This document shows positions 6,036-11,822 of a DNA stretch of 11,822 nt, piece by piece. The stretch lies in contig JAFYIW010000153.1 of the NCBI GenBank assembly GCA_017538465.1, positions 1-11,822 of the forward strand. Reading direction: 5' to 3'. A program made the position numbers and the translations under genes. Under the pieces are notes generated by a model that worked only from the letters and a program-made list of their open reading frames with translations, was not told where the DNA came from and made no database searches. The stretch comes from Victivallales bacterium (GTDB lineage: Bacteria; Verrucomicrobiota; Lentisphaeria; Oligosphaerales; Oligosphaeraceae). Positions within the stretch are counted from its first letter, which is position 1; every line of letters starts with the position of its first letter.

Positions 6036-9000
6036 ATGCGCATGATGAAACGTTTCTTCGGCTGGCTGTTTTGCACGATGTGTCTGACCATGGTAAATTC
6101 CGCTGAATTGGATTCCATCCCGCCGTATCCTTCGGAATGGACGGTGTTTCCGAATGTCGAACGGAGCTATGTCCCGTCGACGGAAGAACTCTCGGCGATT
6201 CCGGAGACCTTGCAGGGCAAGTCGCCAGTGAAGGTGGAGGTGGACGAGGCGGTGGATCTCGCGCCTGTGCTTGGCGGTGTCCGAGAGGGGGCCACCGCCT
6301 GGCTCTACGCCGAACTGGAAGCCCCAGAGACGATGGACTACCAGGTGGGGGCCGGGGCGGACTGGTGGTTCGCCTTCTACTGCAATGGCGAGGAGGCGTT
6401 CTCCACGCTGAATGTCGGCAATGTTCTCCATCCGCCGCAACTGACCGACCACAAATTCACGGTCAAACTCCGCCCTGGGAAGAATGTCCTCGCGGTGAAA
6501 TTCGTGAGCGGCTCGGGCACGAGCCTTCTGGCGATGGGCGGTCCGCGCGAAATGACGCTGGGCAAGGCGGGACGCCTGGCGCAGGCTCGTCGTGCCTTCT
6601 ACGAAGAGCGAGGCGTGCCGCTGGAGGTGGAGAGCGTGGTGCCAAAGGACCTCCCCGACAAACTCGCGAAGGGGCTGGTTCCGCCAGGCTATGAGATAAC
6701 CAGCTACTGGCACAAGCTCATGAAACCCCAGATCTCCAAGCTGGTCGCCCAGAATGCCACCGGCGCTCCCAAGGGTAAGGCGGAAATCCTTTCCGCCAAG
6801 TGTGATTCGGCGAATGGCACGGTGGTGATTCTCCAGGGCGAACCATGGCTTGACGAGACCGAGACGTTCTATGCGATTCTCCGTGATGGACAGGACCGCG
6901 AACTCTATGGACGCATCGGCACGCTGGCCGAATTGGGCGCGGAATTCGACGAGTCGGGCGTGGCGCGCGTCGTTCTGCCGGACCTCAAGCCCTTCGTGTA
7001 TGGCGCGGAGTGCACAGGGAAACTCCAGATCGGCATCTGCGACCGCGAGACCACGGCGCAGTGCGACATGGGTGTCCGACTGGGGGGAGAGAAGACGCCT
7101 GGCGAGTCGGCAAGCCTGCGGATTGAGCAGGGCGTGGCTGGTCCCACGCCGATGCTGAACGGCCAGCCCTTCTTCTACAACTGCTTCACCGTCCATCCGT
7201 ATTTTCCGGAGCGCACGCTGCCCACGGGAATGGAAGGCAAGAACTCGCCGTTCAATGTCGTGGCGTGCCGCGTGGGCGGCAACGGCTCCTCCGCCGACTG
7301 GTGGAAGGGCCCTGGAGAATATGACTTCACCCTGCTGGACTGGACGCTCGACTCGCTGTTGCGCGATTTCCCGGACGCCAAACTCGGACTCTATGTGTGG
7401 TGCCACCCCGGACTGTGGTATGCCGAAAAGTATCCCGAACGGATTGCACGCGATGAAAACGGCAACCTCTGCGGCGGCTACTACGTGTCGATGGTCTCCT
7501 TCTCCGATCCCGCGATGCAGGAGGACACCCTGGCCGCCATCCGCGCCCTGGTTATGCACTGCGAGGAGTACTTCGGCAGCAAGGTTGTGCTTTACAACTT
7601 GATGGGCGGCATCAGCTGCGAGTGGCAGGGCTGGCTGTCCCACAGCTCGCATTTCAGCGACTACAGCGAGACCTCGCTCCGCGAGTTCCAGAAATATGCC
7701 GCGTCGCATGGCATCGAGGTGGACCACATCCCCACGCCAGACGAACAGAAGGCATCGCTGGACGGCGTCTTCCGCGACCCCGCCACCACCGCGCTCGTGC
7801 GGCTCTACGACCGCTTCTACAGCGAGTCCATCGCGCACTTCATCGACCGCATCGCCGCCACCGTGAAGGAGGCCAGCCACGGGGACAAACTGGTGGGCTG
7901 CTACTACGGCTATCATCAGGAGTACTCCAACCTCGGCTATACGGCCAATCGCGGTGGACACAATGACATGCGCCTCCTGTTGGACTCGCCCAACATGGAC
8001 TTCTTCCTCTCGCCCCAGAGCTACAGCGTGCGCTATCTCGGCGCGCCGAATGCGGACATGAAGCCCTACGGCGCCGCCCGCCTCGCGGGGAAATTCTCCG
8101 TGATGGAGGACGACACCCGCACGCATCTGCTCGACGAATGCGGCTACGGTCAGACGCTGAATCTCGGCCAGACGCTCACCGTCCTCAAGCGCAACGCCGG
8201 AATGTATCTCGCGCATCGCATGCCCATGAACGAACTCGCCGAGCACGGCGGCGATGAACTGGACGACCCCGCCATCAGGGAGATGTACATGCATACCGTG
8301 GCGGCCGGACAGTACATCATGGAGCAATCCGACCCCGATCCAACCGAGATTGCCGCTGTCATCGACGAGCAGGCGATTCAATATCTGGCGGCCTCGCAGG
8401 CCACGCAGAGTGCCCCGGAGAATGAATGCTACCAATATGGCTACGATGGCAAGCTCTATCTCTCGCCGGGTCGTACCTTCAAGCCGCTCTACGGCGAACT
8501 GCTCGGCTATCAGCGCTTCCCCTTGGCGAGAATCGGCGCTCCCGTGGACATCATCCTGCTGGAGGACGTGGCGAAGACCGCCGGAAAATACAAGGTGGTC
8601 GTCTTCCTGAACGCCTTCGCGGACACACCTCAAGTGCGCGAGGCCTACCAGGCGTTGCGCGAAAAGGGCGCGACGATTGTCACGGTGTATGGCGCGGGCT
8701 TCCTCACGCCCGACGGCATCTCCTCGACAAGCCTGAGCGAATTGGCGGGGATGACGCTGAAGCCATGCTCCGCCGGGACGCTCCAGATGTCCTTCCCGAA
8801 TGGCACGAAGTACGGGGCGGACTACCCCGTGGAAACACGCTTCGCGGTCGCCGACACGCAGACCGAAATGATGGCGGAGTATGCGGACGGCACGGCGGGC
8901 GCGATCGCCCGCAAGGGCAAGAACTACTTCTACGGCGGGGCATATCTGAGTCCCGCATTCCTCCGCGAGGTCGCGGAACAGGCGGGAGTCCATATCTATC

Positions 9001-9197
9001 TCGCCACCGACGACAACCTCTATGCGGGAGCGCACGTCCTCTCCGTCCACGCCATCGCCAAGGGCGAGAAGACCATCCGGCTTCCGCGGGAATGCACCGT
9101 GGTGGACGTCTATTCGGATGAGCTCATCGCCGAAAACGCCACGCAGTTCACCATCCTGATGGGGGCCACCGAGACCCGCGTCCTCCTGCTGAAGTGA
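6036..9197 (+). CDS. Putative secreted glycoside hydrolase, GH42-like (clan GH-A)
   Basis: 1053 residues from the ATG at 6036; ATGs at 6042 and 6045 are equally possible. MRMMKRFFGWLFCTMCLTMVNSA is a signal peptide (basic start, hydrophobic core, cleavage near residues 22-23), so the protein is exported. Residues about 60-190 form a beta-sandwich, possibly carbohydrate-binding (YQVGAGADWWFAFYCNGE, RPGKNVLAVKF). Residues about 380-730 are a TIM barrel: the likely acid/base is E529 in NLMGGISCEW and the likely nucleophile is E691 in KFSVMEDDTRTHL. The 162-residue spacing fits GH42-type enzymes. Residues about 768-950 resemble the GH42 trimerisation domain (KYKVVVFLNAF, GATIVTVYGAGFLTPDG), and a beta-sandwich ends the chain. 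Substrate is unknown; a beta-galactosidase-like or polysaccharide-trimming role is inferred. An in-frame GTG at 5898 was rejected because it would bury the signal peptide. The next gene begins 15 nt after the stop. Confidence 0.75.
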   Translation: MRMMKRFFGWLFCTMCLTMVNSAELDSIPPYPSEWTVFPNVERSYVPSTEELSAIPETLQGKSPVKVEVDEAVDLAPVLGGVREGATAWLYAELEAPETMDYQVGAGADWWFAFYCNGEEAFSTLNVGNVLHPPQLTDHKFTVKLRPGKNVLAVKFVSGSGTSLLAMGGPREMTLGKAGRLAQARRAFYEERGVPLEVESVVPKDLPDKLAKGLVPPGYEITSYWHKLMKPQISKLVAQNATGAPKGKAEILSAKCDSANGTVVILQGEPWLDETETFYAILRDGQDRELYGRIGTLAELGAEFDESGVARVVLPDLKPFVYGAECTGKLQIGICDRETTAQCDMGVRLGGEKTPGESASLRIEQGVAGPTPMLNGQPFFYNCFTVHPYFPERTLPTGMEGKNSPFNVVACRVGGNGSSADWWKGPGEYDFTLLDWTLDSLLRDFPDAKLGLYVWCHPGLWYAEKYPERIARDENGNLCGGYYVSMVSFSDPAMQEDTLAAIRALVMHCEEYFGSKVVLYNLMGGISCEWQGWLSHSSHFSDYSETSLREFQKYAASHGIEVDHIPTPDEQKASLDGVFRDPATTALVRLYDRFYSESIAHFIDRIAATVKEASHGDKLVGCYYGYHQEYSNLGYTANRGGHNDMRLLLDSPNMDFFLSPQSYSVRYLGAPNADMKPYGAARLAGKFSVMEDDTRTHLLDECGYGQTLNLGQTLTVLKRNAGMYLAHRMPMNELAEHGGDELDDPAIREMYMHTVAAGQYIMEQSDPDPTEIAAVIDEQAIQYLAASQATQSAPENECYQYGYDGKLYLSPGRTFKPLYGELLGYQRFPLARIGAPVDIILLEDVAKTAGKYKVVVFLNAFADTPQVREAYQALREKGATIVTVYGAGFLTPDGISSTSLSELAGMTLKPCSAGTLQMSFPNGTKYGADYPVETRFAVADTQTEMMAEYADGTAGAIARKGKNYFYGGAYLSPAFLREVAEQAGVHIYLATDDNLYAGAHVLSVHAIAKGEKTIRLPRECTVVDVYSDELIAENATQFTILMGATETRVLLLK

Positions 9198-9212
9198 CAC
9201 AGTTGCATAACC

Positions 9213-9989
9213 ATGCATTCGAGAGAACATTACATCTTTGCAGTGAATACTTTCTTGGTTGTGCTCATCGTTGCGGTGTGGGCGGTCATGCTGGCGGTGC
9301 GGCACGTTCGTGCGAGTGTGCCGTTGGCTGCGGGGACAGTCCCCGAAACTCCGTCCGTGATTTCGCAGGCGCAAGTTTCTCCTGCTGTTCTGGAACCGAC
9401 GGTCGCGGCAGAGGATGGCCTGTCGGATGAACCAGCGACGCTTCGTAAGGAGATTCGCGAAATTCGGCAGATGTCCGGCAAGGAAATAGCACAGATGCGA
9501 AGCGAATATGAGGTCAGGCGCGAGGCAGCACGACAGTGGGAGGCGGAACACCCCAGGGAAACTCCTCCGCCTCCGCCGACTCTCGGAGAATTGGCCGCTC
9601 GACGGGAGGAAATGCCGGAATACTATGAGAAGGTGGAAAAACTGCTGGTCTCCAGTGCGCAGAAGCGCATTCAGGCGCGGCAGATTATCCTCCAGGCATT
9701 GGAGGAGACGGAACTCACCGACGAGCAACTTTCTGCGATCCAGGAGTACTTCGCCAAGCTGGACGAAATCGATGCGTCCATCACGGTCCGGGAATACACG
9801 CAGGAGGACATGATGTCTCTTTTTCGTAATATCCCGCATAAGCATGAATTGGACCAGCTGATTCTGGAGACCCTGGACCCCGATACGATCTTTTCCTCTG
9901 AGATGATCTATCATGTGTCTGCCTCGGTGCCGGGGAGGTTTTTCTTTTTGCATGATGACATGAGGGCTATGAATGGAGAGGAGGAGTGA
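9213..9989 (+). CDS. Unrecognised membrane-anchored helical protein (first of a coupled pair)
   Basis: 258 residues; I do not recognise the family. Residues 1-7 are short and polar, 8-29 are one transmembrane segment (YIFAVNTFLVVLIVAVWAVM), then a Pro/Ala/Val-rich linker to about 70. Residues 75-112 are highly charged and look like a coiled coil (LRKEIREIRQMSGKEIAQMRSEYEVRREA). A PPPPP stretch (118-122) follows, and a second helical domain runs to about 225, including TELTDEQLSAIQEYFAKLDEI (167-187). Charge around the segment (HVR after it) does not settle orientation, but the long soluble part is probably periplasmic. The start ATG has no Shine-Dalgarno motif. It follows the glycosidase by 15 nt and overlaps the next gene by one base (TGATG), so the pair is translated together. 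The helical core resembles that of the next protein in order and spacing, suggesting distant paralogy. Confidence 0.75.
   Translation: MHSREHYIFAVNTFLVVLIVAVWAVMLAVRHVRASVPLAAGTVPETPSVISQAQVSPAVLEPTVAAEDGLSDEPATLRKEIREIRQMSGKEIAQMRSEYEVRREAARQWEAEHPRETPPPPPTLGELAARREEMPEYYEKVEKLLVSSAQKRIQARQIILQALEETELTDEQLSAIQEYFAKLDEIDASITVREYTQEDMMSLFRNIPHKHELDQLILETLDPDTIFSSEMIYHVSASVPGRFFFLHDDMRAMNGEEE
9979..9984 (+). promoter_or_regulatory. Shine-Dalgarno site of the second coupled protein
   Basis: AGGAGG, inside a longer purine run (9975-9986), ends four bases before the ATG at 9989. It is one of only two strong ribosome sites in the window, and it lies within the end of the preceding gene. It favours ATG 9989 over the GTG at 9986, which the purine run abuts. 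Confidence 0.65.
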
Positions 9990-10723
9990 TGGCCAGTCTG
10001 AAGACCACGATTGCTCTGTTGGTAATCCTGATGGTTTCGCTGGGGATTTGCGCCTGGCAGGGCCATTTGCCGCAGTCAGCGGCGGTTGTCGCCGTGCCGG
10101 AAGCGTCTGCCGCGCCGCCTTCTTCGTCTGCCGCGCAACATTCGGCTACGCTCACGGCACCACGACGTTCGCGAAGGAGTCTGGAACGGGCGGTATTCCA
10201 GTTGAATACCACGAAGACTGCCGAGGAACAGCGCCTCTATGACCTGAAACTCTACCATGCATTGCAGGAAGACACTTACAATCATGGCATTAGCCATCAT
10301 CTTGCCGCGCAGTCGCGGGGTGGCATCACTGCGCAGGAGCTGGTGACGATTCGGGAGCGCGAGTTCCAGTTGACCAGAAAGCGTTTCTATGCCTTGGAGG
10401 ACTACGTCCTCAACACCGATTTCACCGAATTGAACGAGGAGGAGAAAGATAAGATTTTCCAGTTCTATGAGTTGCGCAAGCGCATCGAGGAGGCGCGCGA
10501 CCACTACTTCGATATCCCGGTCGAAGAATGGGTTGCGCTGTCGCGGGAGAATGCGGAACTGCGGGACGAGTTCAGTTTCCTGATTCAGCGTCAACTGCAA
10601 CATGACAGCCAGCAAATCTCGCTGGGCAACGCATTGCGGAATTATTGTCCCCATATTGGGGAGGGGTCCTTTTCTATCGGTGGTATCTCTATTCGGGGAT
10701 TCTTCCCATCGGTTTGGCTCTGA
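9989..10723 (+). CDS. Unrecognised membrane-anchored helical protein (second of a coupled pair)
   Basis: 244 residues from the ATG at 9989, which shares one base with the previous TGA; family not recognised. Residues 5-23 are a single hydrophobic segment (KTTIALLVILMVSLGICAW) that could be an uncleaved anchor or a signal peptide, followed by an Ala/Ser/Pro linker (30-58) and a basic patch RRSRRS. Residues 65-205 are helical and charged, with TELNEEEKDKIFQFYELRKRI (146-166) and PVEEWVALSRENAELRDEF. Compared with the preceding protein, the TEL-x-x-E ... I motif and a second helix about 30 residues later occur in the same order, so the two look like diverged copies. The last 25 residues are glycine- and serine-rich and end in FFPSVWL. 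A role in an envelope complex with its partner is inference only. Confidence 0.75.
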   Translation: MASLKTTIALLVILMVSLGICAWQGHLPQSAAVVAVPEASAAPPSSSAAQHSATLTAPRRSRRSLERAVFQLNTTKTAEEQRLYDLKLYHALQEDTYNHGISHHLAAQSRGGITAQELVTIREREFQLTRKRFYALEDYVLNTDFTELNEEEKDKIFQFYELRKRIEEARDHYFDIPVEEWVALSRENAELRDEFSFLIQRQLQHDSQQISLGNALRNYCPHIGEGSFSIGGISIRGFFPSVWL

Positions 10724-10742
10724 ACCATTTAATGCCATGTTG

Positions 10743-10760
10743 TTAACCTGGCTAGGTTAA
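10743..10760. promoter_or_regulatory. Perfect inverted repeat, possible operator
   Basis: TTAACCT (10743-10749), GGCT spacer, AGGTTAA (10754-10760). It lies 20 bp after the second anchored protein's stop and about 120 bp before sdpR. The stem is AT-rich and is not followed by a T-run, so an operator is as likely as a terminator. Confidence 0.4.
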
Positions 10761-10777
10761 TCATTAGGGGAAATCGC

Positions 10778-10814
10778 AAATATTTCAAAATATTTTTAAA
10801 TTCCGGCTTGAAAT
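10778..10814. promoter_or_regulatory. AT-rich inverted repeats overlapping the sdpR -35, candidate autorepressor operator
   Basis: AAATATT (10778-10784) and AATATTT (10789-10795) form a perfect 7-bp inverted repeat around TCAA. Separately, ATTTCAA (10782-10788) and TTGAAAT (10808-10814) are inverted copies 19 bp apart, and the right arm coincides with the -35 box. SdpR-type repressors bind their own promoter, so either palindrome could be the operator; AT-richness makes chance matches possible. Confidence 0.35.
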
Positions 10815-10835
10815 CTGCGCTTGGTGTGCTAGAGT
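10808..10835 (+). promoter_or_regulatory. Putative sigma70-type promoter of sdpRI
   Basis: TTGAAA (10808-10813), a 16-bp spacer, and TAGAGT (10830-10835) preceded by a TG-rich GGTGTGC. The surrounding DNA is strongly AT-rich compared with the genes. The ATG of the regulator lies 43 bp downstream, leaving a short leader without an obvious Shine-Dalgarno site. Confidence 0.5.
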
Positions 10836-10878
10836 ATTTAAAATTTCTTTGAAGTAGTTTTGTTTTTTAGCACAAGCC

Positions 10879-11145
10879 ATGAGCATTTCAGCGAGTTTCA
10901 AGGCATTGTCCGATCCGCAGCGACGGGAGATTCTGGGGTTGTTGCGAGGGGGGCGAAAGAATGCGGGCGAACTGGCGTCCGCACTGGGGATTTCGGCGGC
11001 GGCGCTGTCCTATCATCTTCGGCTCTTGAAGGAGGCGGATCTTCTGTTGGAGTACCGCGAGAAGAACTTCATCTATTTTGAGTTGAACGCTAGTGTCTTT
11101 GATGAAATCGTGCTGTGGATCAATAACATGCGAGGTGAACAATGA
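10879..11145 (+). CDS. sdpR: ArsR-type transcriptional repressor, SdpR-like autorepressor
   Basis: 88 residues, a minimal winged helix-turn-helix DNA-binding protein. FKALSDPQRREILGLLRGG (7-25) is the typical ArsR/SdpR first helix, AGELASALGISAAALSYHLRLLKEADLL (29-56) the helix-turn-helix, and EYREKNFIYFELN (58-70) the wing. There is no ELCVCDL-type metal-binding cysteine motif, so it is not an arsenic or heavy-metal sensor. In Bacillus subtilis, SdpR represses its own operon and is sequestered at the membrane by SdpI when the SdpC toxin is present. The same arrangement is present here: the stop overlaps the start of the sdpI-like gene (ATGA). Residues 71-88 end in a short helix. Likely autoregulated through the palindromes upstream. 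ATG 10879 is the only good start. Confidence 0.85.
   Translation: MSISASFKALSDPQRREILGLLRGGRKNAGELASALGISAAALSYHLRLLKEADLLLEYREKNFIYFELNASVFDEIVLWINNMRGEQ
11132..11138 (+). promoter_or_regulatory. Shine-Dalgarno site of sdpI
   Basis: GAGGTGA lies inside the last codons of sdpR and ends three bases before the ATG at 11142. Together with the ATGA overlap it implies coupled translation of repressor and membrane protein. Confidence 0.6.
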
Positions 11146-11747
11146 AACGAGTGATTTCCTGGACTCTTGTTGCAGTGACATGGCTGGCGAGTCTTCTGGT
11201 TTTTGTGCTGAAATTCCGTTCGGCGGAGGTCTTTGCGATTCCGGTGGTGATGACAGTCTTGCTGATTGCCATGGCCCTTTTCCAGCGGTGGTGTCGTCGC
11301 AAGGTGATTCAGTTGTATGGCGAAGACAGTCATGAGGCGGTGGCGGAGACCCGCAACCTTGAGGTGCTTTCAAACACAAATTTGCTCAGTTGCGTTTTGC
11401 TGTCAGCAGTGCATGGCTTCGTCCTCTATTGCAGGGTCAGCGGCCGTGGCGACTTTTCCGGGGCGGAAAAGATTCTGGCGTCCTTTCTGGGACTGCTGCT
11501 GGTCGTGGTGGGGAATCTCCTGCCCAAACTCCGCCCGAACAAATATGTGGGCATCCGTCTGCCGTGGCTGATGCATGACGAGCATCGTTGGGCGAAGACT
11601 CACCGTTTTGGCGGCTTTGCGTTGGTGCTCTGCGGGGTGGCCATGCTGGTCTGCAGCACATTTTCTAGAACACCTGCCCACCTAGCCCTTGTGATGCTAC
11701 TGGCTACGACGGGAATCATCATTGCATATTCTTGGGTTGCAAAATAA
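11142..11747 (+). CDS. sdpI: SdpI-like integral membrane immunity/signalling protein
   Basis: 201 residues, close to the 207 or so of Bacillus subtilis SdpI. Hydrophobic segments lie at about 5-23, 31-48, 79-97, 110-128, 155-172 and 180-198, giving six membrane passes. The SdpI signature is clear: GNLLPKLRPNKYVGIRLPW (124-142) followed by WAKTHRFGG (150-158). In Bacillus, SdpI protects against the SdpC toxin and binds SdpR to lift repression. Unusual: the DUF1648-type loop between the first two segments, normally with a P-x-H-W/F-x-x-x-G motif, seems missing; only KFRSAEVF is there. It overlaps sdpR by four bases. No sdpA, sdpB or sdpC gene is visible within the window, so it may act against a toxin from elsewhere or in envelope signalling. 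Such orphan pairs are common in genomes, so function is inferred only in part. Confidence 0.85.
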   Translation: MKRVISWTLVAVTWLASLLVFVLKFRSAEVFAIPVVMTVLLIAMALFQRWCRRKVIQLYGEDSHEAVAETRNLEVLSNTNLLSCVLLSAVHGFVLYCRVSGRGDFSGAEKILASFLGLLLVVVGNLLPKLRPNKYVGIRLPWLMHDEHRWAKTHRFGGFALVLCGVAMLVCSTFSRTPAHLALVMLLATTGIIIAYSWVAK

Positions 11748-11754
11748 TGTCAAA

Positions 11755-11782
11755 GGCTTGGCGACGCATCGCACCGCCAGCC
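11755..11782 (+). terminator. Weak hairpin downstream of sdpI
   Basis: GGC-T-TGGCG (11755-11763) pairs with CGCCA-GCC (11775-11782) as an 8-bp stem with one bulged T and an 11-nt loop, eight bases after the stop. A T-run does not follow directly; the first T-rich stretch comes about 10 bases later. Termination is possible but unproven. Confidence 0.3.
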
Positions 11783-11822
11783 AAACCATGCATCATTTTC
11801 CCTTCCCTGCGGATTGGGGATA

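Noticed and set aside
5958..9953. A 1331-codon open frame on the minus strand
   Set aside because: It lies antisense to the glycosidase and the next gene, has no recognisable domain, and is explained by GC-biased codon use leaving few stops in that frame. The plus-strand frame has a signal peptide, motifs and a good domain order.
10743..10760. Inverted repeat as an intrinsic terminator
   Set aside because: The stem is AT-rich, short, and not followed by a T-tract.

Overview
The window is a GC-rich stretch of bacterial chromosome with eight protein-coding genes. No rRNA, tRNA or CRISPR array is visible. The gene families (a GH42-like secreted glycosidase, an (alpha/alpha)6-type carbohydrate enzyme), the mostly absent Shine-Dalgarno motifs and the palindromic repeats suggest a member of the Verrucomicrobiota/Lentisphaerota group. 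That placement is an inference from style, not from a marker gene.

Layout. 1-1686 (+) is the C-terminal two thirds of the DEAH-box helicase HrpB, cut by the window edge. 1720-3381 (+) is adenine deaminase, 33 nt downstream and probably co-transcribed. 3382-3892 is a repeat-filled intergenic region: a small hairpin, a heptanucleotide tandem repeat (3504-3545), and a 269-bp element (3565-3833) with perfect 14-bp terminal inverted repeats and two internal palindromes. 3983-5725 (-) is a cytoplasmic protein with an (alpha/alpha)6-barrel look. Its reading frame continues with protein-like sequence past an in-frame TAG to a TAA at 3893-3895, so it looks like a gene with a recent nonsense mutation near its 3' end. 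5726-6035 is the divergent promoter region, carrying two tandem 38-bp repeats. 6036-9197 (+) is a large secreted glycoside hydrolase of the GH42-like, clan GH-A type. 9213-9989 and 9989-10723 (+) are two unrecognised membrane-anchored helical proteins, coupled by a TGATG overlap and probably distant paralogues. 10879-11145 and 11142-11747 (+) are an sdpR-like autorepressor and an sdpI-like membrane immunity protein, overlapping by ATGA.

How the parts work together. The divergent secreted glycosidase and cytoplasmic enzyme look like a small carbohydrate-degradation locus. The SdpR/SdpI pair is a familiar signalling and immunity module, but no sdpC-like toxin is in the window. The two anchored proteins just upstream are the least explained genes here. 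The repeats are the other notable layer: palindromic and heptameric repeats fill both long intergenic gaps, and one palindrome with a short tandem duplication lies in frame inside hrpB.
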